A stretch of 64,000 bases of DNA from positions 1-64,000 of the forward strand of contig NZ_JAKSYO010000193.1 in assembly GCF_022829635.1 (NCBI RefSeq). Reading direction: 5' to 3'. The notes below the pieces were generated by a model. It had not been told where the DNA came from. It worked only from the letters and a program-made list of their open reading frames with translations, and made no database searches. Made by a program: the position numbers and the translations under genes. Below are positions 51,873 to 60,324 of this stretch, in pieces (the stretch's first letter is position 1; every line of letters starts with the position of its first letter). This stretch comes from Methylobacterium sp. E-066. Lineage in GTDB: Bacteria; Pseudomonadota; Alphaproteobacteria; Rhizobiales; Beijerinckiaceae.

Positions 51873-52292
51873 ATGACCGAGTCTGCCTTCGCCCTCGATC
51901 CGCGCCTGGCTGCCGACACCGTCGAGGTGGGCGACCTCGCCCTGTGCCGCGTGCTGCTGATGGACGATGCCCGGTTCCCGTGGCTGATCCTGGTGCCGCG
52001 CCGCCCGGACGTCTCCGAGATCACCGACCTGTCCGAGGCCGACGCCGCGGATCTCTGGCGGGAGACCCGCATCGCCACCGGGGTGATGCAGGCGCTGTCG
52101 AAGCCCGACAAGGTCAATGTCGGCGCGCTCGGCAACGTCGTGGCGCAGCTCCACGTCCACGTGGTCGGCCGCTTCCGCTCCGACCCGGCCTGGCCGGGCC
52201 CGGTCTGGGGCTTCGAGACGCGAAAGACCTACCCGTTCCACGCCCGCGCTCAACTGATCGAGCGCGCCGGCGCCCTGTTCTCCGCGGCCTGA
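51873..52292 (+). CDS. HIT family protein
   Basis: A 139-residue histidine-triad protein. The motif reads AQLHVHVVGR (His94 and His96), with Gln92 where the first His of the triad would be, as is normal in this subfamily. FPWLILVPRRPDVSEITDL and NVGALGNVVAQLH are typical. The family hydrolyses or transfers nucleoside monophosphates. NudC starts eight bases downstream, so both nucleotide enzymes are likely in one operon. Confidence 0.88.
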   Translation: MTESAFALDPRLAADTVEVGDLALCRVLLMDDARFPWLILVPRRPDVSEITDLSEADAADLWRETRIATGVMQALSKPDKVNVGALGNVVAQLHVHVVGRFRSDPAWPGPVWGFETRKTYPFHARAQLIERAGALFSAA

Positions 52293-52299
52293 CCCTTCC

Positions 52300-53199
52300 A
52301 TGACCGATCCCCGCGACACCCTCGGCTTCGTTCGCAACCGCCTCGACCGGCACTCTGCCGAGCAGCCCGAGGAGGCGGTGCCGCCGTTCGATGCGCCGGA
52401 TGCGCGCCTCGTCCTGATCTGCGGCGACCGGATCGTGCTGCGCGGGGCGACCGCGCTGATCACCCCCGCCGATGCGCCCGAGCTTTCTGGGACGCGGATC
52501 TTTTTGGGGCATCGGGATGGAAGGCCGGTCTTCGCCGCGTCCGCCCCGGCCGAGGCCGCGGAGGGGTTTTCGGATGCCGAGGCCCGCACACTCGACCTGC
52601 GCGCCATCGCCACCGAATCCGCCGTGGAGGCCGAGGAGCTGGGCCTGCTGGCGGTGGCGAAGTCGATGCTCGATTGGCACGCCCGGCACGGCTTCTGCGC
52701 CAATTGCGGCACCGCCACCGTCCCGAAGGCCGGCGGCTTCCGGCGCGAATGTCCGGCCTGCAACGCCCACCATTTCCCCCGGGTCGATCCGGTGGTGATC
52801 ATGCTGGTGCGCCGGGGCGAGACCTGCCTGCTCGGCCGGGGCCCGCATTTCCGGCCCAACATGTATTCCTGCCTCGCCGGCTTCCTCGAGCCCGGCGAGA
52901 CCATCGAAGACGCGGTGCGCCGCGAGGTTTTCGAGGAGACCCGGATCCGGGTCGGCGCGGTCACCTACCGGACCTCGCAGCCCTGGCCGTTCCCGTCCTC
53001 GCTGATGCTGGGCTGCGCCGCCGAGGCCCTCGACGGTGCCATCGTCACCGACCCGACCGAGCTGGAGGATGCGCGCTGGTTCGACCGCGCCGCCGTCGCC
53101 GCGATGCTGGCCGGGACCCATCCCGAGGGCATCCAGGCCCCGCCGCCCATGGCGATCGCCAACTACCTGATGCGGGCCTTCGTAGCCGGCGAGACCTGA
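52300..53199 (+). CDS. nudC: NAD+ diphosphatase NudC
   Basis: A 299-residue protein that splits NADH or NAD and removes NAD caps from RNA. The zinc ribbon is FCANCGTAT ... ECPAC (about residues 131-154). HFPRVDPVVIMLV leads to the Nudix box GFLEPGETIEDAVRREVFEET. The NudC-specific SQPWPFPSSLM follows. The length and order match E. coli NudC with an extended N-terminal domain. Confidence 0.94.
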   Translation: MTDPRDTLGFVRNRLDRHSAEQPEEAVPPFDAPDARLVLICGDRIVLRGATALITPADAPELSGTRIFLGHRDGRPVFAASAPAEAAEGFSDAEARTLDLRAIATESAVEAEELGLLAVAKSMLDWHARHGFCANCGTATVPKAGGFRRECPACNAHHFPRVDPVVIMLVRRGETCLLGRGPHFRPNMYSCLAGFLEPGETIEDAVRREVFEETRIRVGAVTYRTSQPWPFPSSLMLGCAAEALDGAIVTDPTELEDARWFDRAAVAAMLAGTHPEGIQAPPPMAIANYLMRAFVAGET

Positions 53200-53214
53200 T
53201 GTTCTCGCGGCGTT

Positions 53215-53709
53215 CTAGCCCTTCCCGCCGGCCTGCCGCCTCGGGTCGTCGGCGGGGTTGATGTAGTTCAGCCCGAACGGGCCGGAGCCGTTGACCTGCA
53301 GCTCCACCGGCTCGTCGGTGGTCCAGAGGGAATGGGGCATGTCCTCCGGCAGGTAGACGAAGCCGCCGGCCTTCAGCGCCGCCCCCTTGGCCTTGTCGAG
53401 CGTCTCCCCGTGCTCGTGGTAGATCGAGCCGGACAGGATCGTCAGCGTTTCCGCCTGGGAATGCGTGTGCGGGGCGATCACCGTGTTAGCGGGAAACTTC
53501 AGTCGCAGCACGAACGGCCCGGGCTTGGCCGGATCCCCGGCGACTTGGCTGATCTGCGTGCCCTTCGGCAGGTTCGCCGGCCCCGGCCCGTAGACGACCG
53601 ACGCCCCATCGGGCTTCACCACCATCCCGGGCGCATCGCGATCCGCCGCAAGGGCCGGCCCGGCCGCGACGAGCATGGCCGCGACACCGAGCCAAGAGCG
53701 TGTTGTCAT
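53215..53709 (-). CDS. Exported cupin-domain protein
   Basis: A 164-residue protein with a signal peptide (TTRSWLGVAAMLVAAGPALA). A single cupin domain is seen: VIAPHTHSQAETLTILSGSIYHEHGE has the His/Glu metal ligands of motif 1 and FVYLPEDMPHSLWTT carries motif 2. It may be a small periplasmic metal-binding or oxidative enzyme. The substrate is unknown. It is convergent with nudC. Confidence 0.82.
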   Translation of the reverse strand: MTTRSWLGVAAMLVAAGPALAADRDAPGMVVKPDGASVVYGPGPANLPKGTQISQVAGDPAKPGPFVLRLKFPANTVIAPHTHSQAETLTILSGSIYHEHGETLDKAKGAALKAGGFVYLPEDMPHSLWTTDEPVELQVNGSGPFGLNYINPADDPRRQAGGKG

Positions 53710-54065
53710 GGTGCGCCTCCCAGAACCCGCGGGGGTCTTTCGCACCCGCAGGCTTTTTCTGGTGCTGGCTTGGCGGTTTCCCAGGCGCGGGTGCTGGCGC
53801 AGATCGTCGCGGGGTTGTGGGGTGCCATCTGACAGCGCGACGGAGATCGCCAGATCCGCTGTGGCGTTCGTCCGGTGGAAAAGCCTGCCGCAGTTTGTCC
53901 CGTCATTGCGAGCGCAGCGAAGCAACCCAGGGCGGCTCGCGATTGCAGAACGTTGGCGTTTCCCTAGGTTGCTTCGCTGCGCTCGCAATGACGGCGTGGA
54001 ATGCGTGATCCGATCCAGATCCGTATCACGCCTTGGCGCCAGAGATGACGGCTGCGAACAGTCCC
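53710..54065. other. Intergenic region with a family B repeat
   Basis: About 350 bases between the cupin and cysG genes. It contains family B copy 3. No frame here has a family resemblance or a ribosome site. Confidence 0.6.
53901..53993. repeat. Palindromic intergenic repeat, family B copy 3
   Basis: A 93-bp copy with CGTCATTGCGAGCGCAGCGA at the left and its complement at the right, and AAGCAACCCAG / CTAGGTTGCTT inner arms. Very close to copy 1 at 38624. Confidence 0.92.
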
Positions 54066-55541
54066 TCAGATCGCCACCCGCACCGGCGCCGCCTCGGCCG
54101 GTACCGCCGCCCGTGTCTCCGAGAATGCCTCGCCCACCATCAGCAGCGCCGGTCCGTCGAGGCCGGCGGCCTCGACGCGGTCGGCGAGGTCGGCGGCGGT
54201 GCCGCGCAGCGAGGCCTGGTTCGGGCGGCTGACGTTGAAGACCAGCAGAGCCGGGGTCGAGGGCGCCAGCCCCTCGTCCACCGCCCGGGCGAGCAGCGCT
54301 CGCAGCGTGCGCTTGGGCATGTAGACCACGGTGGTCACGCTCGGATCGGCGAGCGCGCCCCAGTTCAGATCGTCCGGCAGCGCGCCGCGGCGGTCGTGGC
54401 CGGTGACGAATTGCAGGCGACGGGCGGCGTCGCGGTGGGTCAGCGACAGGCCCAGCGCCGCCGCCGCGCCCTGCGCGGCCGAGATACCCGGGACCACGGT
54501 GACGGGGATGCCGGCGGCCCGGCAGGCCTCGATCTCTTCGCCGGCCCGGCCGAAGACCAGCGGGTCGCCGGATTTCAGCCGCACCACCTGCTTGCCGGTG
54601 CGGGCGAGCTGCACCATCAGGGCGTTGATGTCGTCCTGCCGGCACGATGGGCCGTGGCCGGTCTTGCCCACCAGCATGGTCCGCGCCTCGCGGCGGGCAT
54701 AGTCCAGGATCTCGGGGGCGACGAGATCGTCGTACAGGATCACGTCGGCGTTGCGCAGCGCCCGCAGGGCCTTGAGGGTCAGGAGTTCCGCGTCGCCCGG
54801 GCCGGCCCCGACCAGCGTCACCGCGCCGCCCTTCGGCGCCGCCTCGGTCTCGCCGAGCAGCTCGGCCAAATCCTGCTGCGTCGGCGCCCGGTCGGGCTCC
54901 GCGAAGGCGCGGTCGGTGAAGCGCTCCCAGAAGCTGCGCCGCTCACTGAACCCGTGGAACCGGGCGGTGACGCCGTCCCGCCAGTCGCGGGCGGCCCCGA
55001 CCCAGCGACTGAACCCACGGGGCAGCATCGCCTCGATCCGCGCCCGCACGGTCTGGCCGAAGACCGGGGCAGCGCCCTCCGTGGAGATGCCGACCACCAG
55101 CGGCGAGCGGTTGACGATGGCGCCGAACTTCACATCGCACAGGTGCGGCCGGTCGACGGCGTTGACGATGGCGCCCGCCCCCCGGGCGGCGACCACGAAG
55201 GCGACGCAGTCGGCCTCGTCCTCCAGGGCGCCGATGCAGAAGGCCGCGCCCCAGAGGTCGTCCGGCGTCCAGGCGCGCTCATGCAGCGCGACGCTCCCGT
55301 CGACGATCTCGCTCGGCACCGCACGCAGCTCGTCGCTGGGCTCGGGCGCGTAGACGTCGACATGGGCGCCGGCCGCGGCCAGGACCTTCACCTTCCACGG
55401 TGCCCCGCCGGAGGAGCCGGCGAGCACCACCCGCTTGCCGCGCAGGGGCACGAACACCGGCAGCACCGCCAACGGCTCGAGGCCGGCGGATTGGGTCTCG
55501 CGGGGGGCGCGGGCTGCGCGCAGGGGGGCCTGTGTCTCGGT
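54066..55541 (-). CDS. cysG: Siroheme synthase CysG (uroporphyrinogen methyltransferase plus precorrin-2 dehydrogenase)
   Basis: A 491-residue fused enzyme for siroheme. The N-terminal half (about residues 35-240) is the dehydrogenase/ferrochelatase: LRGKRVVLAGSSGGAPWKVKVL and FVVAARGAGAIVNAVDRPHLCDVKFG. The C-terminal half (about 250-491) is the SAM methyltransferase: VTLVGAGPGDAELLTLKALRAL, RLKSGDPLVFGRAGEEIEAC and PVTVVPGISAAQGAAAALGL. The GTG at 55541 is chosen because AGGACAG precedes it; an ATG at 55580 is in frame. Siroheme is needed by the NirA nitrite reductase of the same cluster, which explains the position downstream of nasA. Confidence 0.92.
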   Translation of the reverse strand, partial: TETQAPLRAARAPRETQSAGLEPLAVLPVFVPLRGKRVVLAGSSGGAPWKVKVLAAAGAHVDVYAPEPSDELRAVPSEIVDGSVALHERAWTPDDLWGAAFCIGALEDEADCVAFVVAARGAGAIVNAVDRPHLCDVKFGAIVNRSPLVVGISTEGAAPVFGQTVRARIEAMLPRGFSRWVGAARDWRDGVTARFHGFSERRSFWERFTDRAFAEPDRAPTQQDLAELLGETEAAPKGGAVTLVGAGPGDAELLTLKALRALRNADVILYDDLVAPEILDYARREARTMLVGKTGHGPSCRQDDINALMVQLARTGKQVVRLKSGDPLVFGRAGEEIEACRAAGIPVTVVPGISAAQGAAAALGLSLTHRDAARRLQFVTGHDRRGALPDDLNWGALADPSVTTVVYMPKRTLRALLARAVDEGLAPSTPALLVFNVSRPNQASLRGTAADLADRVEAAGLDGPALLMVGEAFSETRAAVPAEAAPVRVAI

Positions 55542-55587
55542 CACGAATCTGTCCTGGGTCGTCCCTGTCGGCCGTCCCATCCATACC

Positions 55588-55704
55588 CCTCATCCTGAGG
55601 TGCCCTGCGATCGAAGATCGCTGCGCCTCGAAGGAGATCTCCAGGAATCGCGGAGCTGGCTGGAGGGCTCCTTCGAGGCGGCTTCGCCGCACCTCAGGAT
55701 GAGG
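55588..55704. repeat. Palindromic intergenic repeat, family A copy 6
   Basis: A 117-bp copy with the same outer arms and CTCGAAGGAGATC / GGCTCCTTCGAGG inner part. It lies between nasA and cysG of the nitrate cluster. Confidence 0.92.
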
Positions 55705-55755
55705 GTGTGGATGGGATAGACCGGTCCGTCCTCAAGGTGCCATCATATCAGAAAA

Positions 55756-58452
55756 TCACGCGGCGCGGGCGGTCTCCTGGGTCAGCATCTTGCGGATCTC
55801 CGGGATGCAGGAGCCGCAATTCGTGCCGGCCTTGCAGGCGGCGCCCACGGCCTCCACGGACCCGGCCCCCGCGCCGATCGTGGCGGCGATCACGTCGGCG
55901 CCGACGCCGTGGCAGGCGCAGACCACCGGACCCGCCGAGGCGGTGGCGGCGCGGCCCGAGAGCAGCGCCCGGCGCTCGGCTGCCTCGGGCTCCTCGATGG
56001 CGAACAGGGCCTTGGCCGCCTCCCAGTCGGGGCGGCCCTCCGCCGGGGCGTAGGCCAGGCAGGCGACCAGCCGGGCGCCGTCATAGACCGCGCAGCGGTA
56101 GCGGTCGCGGGCGTGGTCGGCGTATTCGGCCAGCTCGAAGCCGGCCAGCGCGTCGCTCTGGATCAGCCCGCGCACCAGCAGCGCCACGGCGCTGGAACTC
56201 GCTGCGGTGGCGAATTGCACGCCCCAGCCGCCGGTGATCGACGCCCGTGCCCACCACCAGCCCTCCGGCAGCGCCACCTGCCGGCGCGACAGCAGGAAGC
56301 CCCGGGCGCGGTAGGCGACGGGCTCCAGGGCGGCCGGGGTCGCCTTCAGCTCGGGCTGGCCCGAGACCGGATCCGGTACGCCGCGGACCAGGGCGCCGAC
56401 CCGGGCCTTCGACGCGTAGGCGCTGCCCCAGTGCATCGGCATGAACAGGCCGCCCGGCACCACGGTGTCGGTGATCATCACTTCAAGCTCGGCCTCGCCG
56501 TGCTCGGTGCGCAGACGCGCGATGCCGCCCTCGGTCAGGCCCAAGGTGGTCGCATCATCGGGGTGCACCTCGACGAACGGGACGGCGCGGTGGGCCGAGA
56601 GGCGCTGGCTCTTCCCGGTCCGGGTCATCGTGTGCCAGTGGTCGCGTACCCGGCCGGTGTTGAGCACGAACGGGAAATCCTCCGAGACCGCCTGCGCCAG
56701 GCCCGGCGGCTGCACCGCCACGAAGCGGGCGCGCCGGTCGAAGGTGTAGAACCGGCCGTCGCCGAACAGCCGGGCCTTGCCCTGCGGCGCGCCCTTCGGG
56801 CCGGAGCGCTTCGGGATCGGCCATTGCACCGGCAGGTTGATGTCGTAGGCGGCGTCGCTGATGTCGGTGAGTGCGCCGAGATCGAAGTCGCGGGTGCCGT
56901 TGTTCTCGTAGGCCGAGAGCGTGGCATGCTCACGGAACACGGCCGCCGCGGAGTCGAACGCGAAGGCCCGGCCGTGGCCGAGCCGGCGGCCGACCTCGGA
57001 CAGCACCGCCCAGTCGGCCCGCGCCTCGCCGGGGGCGGCCAGGAACCGGCGCTGCCGGGAGATCCGCCGCTCGGAATTGGTGACCGTGCCGTCCTTCTCG
57101 CCCCAGGCGAGCGCCGGCAGCAGCACCGTGGTCTTGCCGAGGCCCAGCACCGTGTCGGAATCGGCCATCACCTCGGAGACGGCGTAGAGTTCGAGCCCCT
57201 TGAGGGCCTCTCGGATCCGATCGGCCTGCGGCATCGAGACCAGCGGGTTGGTGCCCATCACCCACAGGGCCTTGATCTTGCCCCGGGCGACCGCCTCGAA
57301 CAGGGCAACTGCCTTCATGCCCTCGCCGGTGACGATCCGCGGAGCGCCCCAGAACCGGCGGACTCGGTCCACCTCCTCGGGGGCGAAGTGCATGTGCGCG
57401 GCCAGCATGTTGGCCAAGCCCCCGACCTCGCGCCCGCCCATGGCGTTGGGCTGGCCGGTGAGGGAGAACGGCCCCATCCCGGTCTCGCCGATGCGGCCGG
57501 TGATGAGGTGGCAGTTGATGATGCTGTTGCCCTTGTCTGTCCCTTGCGCCGACTGGTTCACCCCCTGCGAGAAGGCGGTGACCACCCGGCGGGTGCCGGC
57601 GAACAGGTCGTAGAAGGCGGCGATGTCGGAGGCCGGCACGCCGGTGGCAACGGCGACCGCGGCCACGTCCGGCGCGATGAGGCGGGCGCGGTCGAGGGCG
57701 GCGTCGAGCCCGGCGGTGTGGGAGTCCACGAAGGCTCGGTCGCGGAAGCCGTTATCGGCGAGGTGTACGAGCAATCCCGAGAACAGCGCCACGTCGCTGC
57801 CAGGTTTGATCCCGAGGAACAGGTCGGCTTCCTGCCCGGTCTGGGTCCGGCGCGGGTCGATCACCACGAACTTGGTGCCCCGCCGGGCCTTGGCGTCGGC
57901 CATGCGCCGAAACAGGATTGGGTGGCACCAGGCGGTGTTGGACCCGACCATCACGATCAGGTCGGCCTCGTCGAGATCCTCGTAGCAGCCCGGCACCGTG
58001 TCGGAGCCGAAGGCGCGGCGGTGGGCTGCCACCGCGCTCGACATGCACAGCCGGGAATTGGTGTCGACGTGCGGCGTGCCGATGAAGCCCTTCGCCAGCT
58101 TGTTGGCGACGTAATAATCCTCGGTGAGGAGCTGCCCCGAGAGGTAGAAGGCGATCGCATCCGGCCCGTGCGCCTCGGCCACCGCGCGCAGTTTTTCCGA
58201 TACGGTCGACAGCGCCACGTCCCACGAGGCCCGGACCCCATCGACCTCCGGATGGAGCAGGCGGTTCTCCAGCGACAGGGTCTCGCCGAGCGCCGAGCCC
58301 TTCGAGCACAGCCGGCCGAAATTGGCCGGATGCTCGGTGTCGCCCGCGATCGCCGCGCCGCCGCTCCCGTCCGGGGTCGCGAGCACGCCGCACCCGACCC
58401 CGCAATAGGGGCAGGTCGTCCGCACCGTCGGGTCTGCCACGGACAGGGTCAT
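55756..58452 (-). CDS. nasA: Assimilatory nitrate reductase, molybdopterin catalytic subunit
   Basis: An 898-residue cytoplasmic enzyme reducing nitrate to nitrite. The N-terminal [4Fe-4S] motif is CPYCGVGC with a later GRLCSKG (Cys14, 17, 21 and 49). The molybdopterin guanine dinucleotide domains follow: VDTNSRLCMSSAVAAHRR, DLIVMVGSNTAWCHPI and FSLTGQPNAMGGREVGGLA. A BFD-like [2Fe-2S] domain ends the protein (VVCACHGVGADVI ... CKAGTNCGSCIPEIRKML), typical of NasA of this type. It lies between the reductase gene and cysG in the nitrate operon. Confidence 0.95.
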   Translation of the reverse strand: MTLSVADPTVRTTCPYCGVGCGVLATPDGSGGAAIAGDTEHPANFGRLCSKGSALGETLSLENRLLHPEVDGVRASWDVALSTVSEKLRAVAEAHGPDAIAFYLSGQLLTEDYYVANKLAKGFIGTPHVDTNSRLCMSSAVAAHRRAFGSDTVPGCYEDLDEADLIVMVGSNTAWCHPILFRRMADAKARRGTKFVVIDPRRTQTGQEADLFLGIKPGSDVALFSGLLVHLADNGFRDRAFVDSHTAGLDAALDRARLIAPDVAAVAVATGVPASDIAAFYDLFAGTRRVVTAFSQGVNQSAQGTDKGNSIINCHLITGRIGETGMGPFSLTGQPNAMGGREVGGLANMLAAHMHFAPEEVDRVRRFWGAPRIVTGEGMKAVALFEAVARGKIKALWVMGTNPLVSMPQADRIREALKGLELYAVSEVMADSDTVLGLGKTTVLLPALAWGEKDGTVTNSERRISRQRRFLAAPGEARADWAVLSEVGRRLGHGRAFAFDSAAAVFREHATLSAYENNGTRDFDLGALTDISDAAYDINLPVQWPIPKRSGPKGAPQGKARLFGDGRFYTFDRRARFVAVQPPGLAQAVSEDFPFVLNTGRVRDHWHTMTRTGKSQRLSAHRAVPFVEVHPDDATTLGLTEGGIARLRTEHGEAELEVMITDTVVPGGLFMPMHWGSAYASKARVGALVRGVPDPVSGQPELKATPAALEPVAYRARGFLLSRRQVALPEGWWWARASITGGWGVQFATAASSSAVALLVRGLIQSDALAGFELAEYADHARDRYRCAVYDGARLVACLAYAPAEGRPDWEAAKALFAIEEPEAAERRALLSGRAATASAGPVVCACHGVGADVIAATIGAGAGSVEAVGAACKAGTNCGSCIPEIRKMLTQETARAA

Positions 58453-58561
58453 GGCTGGGTCCTCGAAAGTTTTTTGTTCGACGGCCGCCGCAAGAGGCGG
58501 GCCGCGCTCCCTGTCACCCGACAGCGAGTGGATCGCCCCCGTTGCCGGATGGGGCGCGGGT

Positions 58562-58658
58562 CCCCTCTCCCGTGCGGGAGAGGGACAGGGTGAGGGATGC
58601 GACCTCTCTGGAGAGACCAGACCCCTCACCCCAACCCTCTCCCGCACGGGAGAGGGGG
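58562..58658. repeat. GC-rich structured repeat, family D copy 3
   Basis: About 97 bp closed by CCCCTCTCCCGTGCGGGAG and CTCCCGCACGGGAGAGGGG near-inverted ends, with CAGGGTGAGGG / CCCTCACCCC inner arms. It is in the 267-base gap between nasA and the upstream reductase gene and should form a long hairpin in the operon transcript. Confidence 0.85.
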
Positions 58659-58719
58659 CGCGTCGCGCTCCGCATGGACCGCGGCGTGACCACCGTGGCC
58701 CGCACGGAGAGGGCGCGGC

Positions 58720-60324
58720 TCAGTACACGTCGGCCTGGTAGCGGCCGGTCTTCTTGAGGGCGGCGAGATAGGCGACCGCGTCCTCGGGGCTCTTGCCGCC
58801 ATGGCTGGCCGCCACGTCGATGATCGCCCGCTCCACGTCCTTGGCCATGCGCTTGGCATCGCCGCAGACGTAGAAATGTGCGCCGCCTTCGAGCCACTTC
58901 CACAGATCGGCGCCGTTCTCGCGCATCCGGTCCTGGACGTAGGTCTTCTCGCTGCCGTCCCGGGACCAGGCGAGCGACAGGCGGGTCAGGATCTTGTCGT
59001 CCTTCAGCGTGTTCAGCTCGTCCTTGTAGAAGAAGTCCGTGGCCTGGCGCTGGTGGCCGTAGAACAGCCAGTTGCGGCCCGGCGCCTGAGTCGCGGCGCG
59101 CTCGCGCAGGAACGACCGGAACGGCGCAATGCCGGTGCCGGGGCCGCACATGATCACGTCCTTGGACAGGTCCGCCGGCAGGGCGAAGCCGTGGGCCTTC
59201 TGCAGGTAGATCTTGACGTGGGTCTGCTCCGGCAGGCGCTCGCCGAGATGCGTGGAGGCGACGCCCAGCCGCAGACGCGAGCGGTGGTTATAGCGCACCG
59301 CGTCCACGGTCAGGGACACGATCCCGGTATCCATCTTCGGCGAGGACGAGATCGAGTAGAGCCGCGGCTGCAACTCGTCGAGGGCCTCCAGAAAAACCTC
59401 CGCGTCGGGCCGGGCGCCGGGGAACTTGTGCAGGGCGCCGAGCACGTCGAGATAGGCGGCGTCGCCGTCCGGATCCTCGCCGGAGGCCAGAGCCTGCGCC
59501 TTCTTGCGGGCTGCGCCGGAGGTCAGCAGCGACAGCAGCTGGTAGAGGTTGTCCGGCGCGGCACCGAGCGCGTAATCCTTGAGCAGGTGGTCGCGCAGGG
59601 TCTTGGTCCCGATCATGCGCTCGGGCCGGGCGCCGAGCTCGGCGATCACCGCGTCGACCAGCGCCGGGGCGTTGGCCGGAAACAGGCCGAGCGAATCGCC
59701 GGCCTCGTAGGTGATCGGCGTGCCGTCGAGCCCGATCTCGATGTGCCAAGTCTCCTTCTCGCCGCCCGGATCGTTGAGGCGGCGGCGGGACAGGAACAGG
59801 GCCTCGACCGGGTTCTCGCGGCAGAAGCCGAGCGGGCCGAGATCGGCCGCCGGCTTCGGGGCGTCGTCCTCGGCCTTCGGGGCCGCCGGCACGCCGCTGG
59901 CGGCGACGAACTCCTCCTCCAGCTTCTTGAGCATGCGCAGGGTCTCCTTGCCGCCGGGCTGGCAAAGATTCAGGCGCTCCTCGTTCTTCAGGAAGATCGC
60001 GTTGGCGTAGTCGGCGCAATTGTAGCCGCACTGGCCGCAATCCTGCTGGGCCATGGCGGCCATCAGCTTCTGCGGCTCGGGCCGATCCTTGGCCATCGCC
60101 ATCCGGTCGACGATCGGCACCGAGGGGTCGTGCCAGGGCGCGTCGTCGTTGTCGGCGAGCTTGGGGCCGCCCGGGAGCGCCTCACCCGGCGCGAGGGCGG
60201 TCGCCCCGGTGACGGCGGGGCCGAGCAGGGCGGCAAAGTAGCCCGAGAGCCACGAGCGCTGGTCGGCGTCGAAGGGCGCGGTCTCGGGGATCAGGACGAG
60301 GGGGGGCGCGACGTGCTCACTCAT
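58720..60324 (-). CDS. CysJ-like FAD/NADPH reductase with Fe-S domain instead of a flavodoxin domain
   Basis: A 534-residue protein. The C-terminal two thirds are the FAD/NADPH reductase of sulfite-reductase alpha subunits: RLYSISSSP, GPGTGIAPFRSFLRER, NWLFYGHQRQATDF and FYVCGDAKRMAKDVERAI. The N-terminal part lacks the FMN-binding flavodoxin domain and instead has a small cluster-binding motif CGQCGYNCADYA with Cys96, 99, 103 and 121 (FeS/PF04060-like). This could pass NADPH electrons via FAD and a [4Fe-4S] cluster to NirA and/or NasA. It starts with overlap of the nirA stop (ATGA). Called sulfite reductase alpha by similarity, but the operon suggests nitrite or nitrate reduction. Confidence 0.88.
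   Translation of the reverse strand: MSEHVAPPLVLIPETAPFDADQRSWLSGYFAALLGPAVTGATALAPGEALPGGPKLADNDDAPWHDPSVPIVDRMAMAKDRPEPQKLMAAMAQQDCGQCGYNCADYANAIFLKNEERLNLCQPGGKETLRMLKKLEEEFVAASGVPAAPKAEDDAPKPAADLGPLGFCRENPVEALFLSRRRLNDPGGEKETWHIEIGLDGTPITYEAGDSLGLFPANAPALVDAVIAELGARPERMIGTKTLRDHLLKDYALGAAPDNLYQLLSLLTSGAARKKAQALASGEDPDGDAAYLDVLGALHKFPGARPDAEVFLEALDELQPRLYSISSSPKMDTGIVSLTVDAVRYNHRSRLRLGVASTHLGERLPEQTHVKIYLQKAHGFALPADLSKDVIMCGPGTGIAPFRSFLRERAATQAPGRNWLFYGHQRQATDFFYKDELNTLKDDKILTRLSLAWSRDGSEKTYVQDRMRENGADLWKWLEGGAHFYVCGDAKRMAKDVERAIIDVAASHGGKSPEDAVAYLAALKKTGRYQADVY

Noticed and set aside
53710..53900. Possible gene remnant between cupin and cysG
   Set aside because: No frame has a ribosome site or recognisable domain; best described as non-coding.
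42137..58658. Family D GC-rich hairpins considered as CRISPR-like or tandem repeats
   Set aside because: They are isolated inverted repeats with no regular spacers or direct tandem units.
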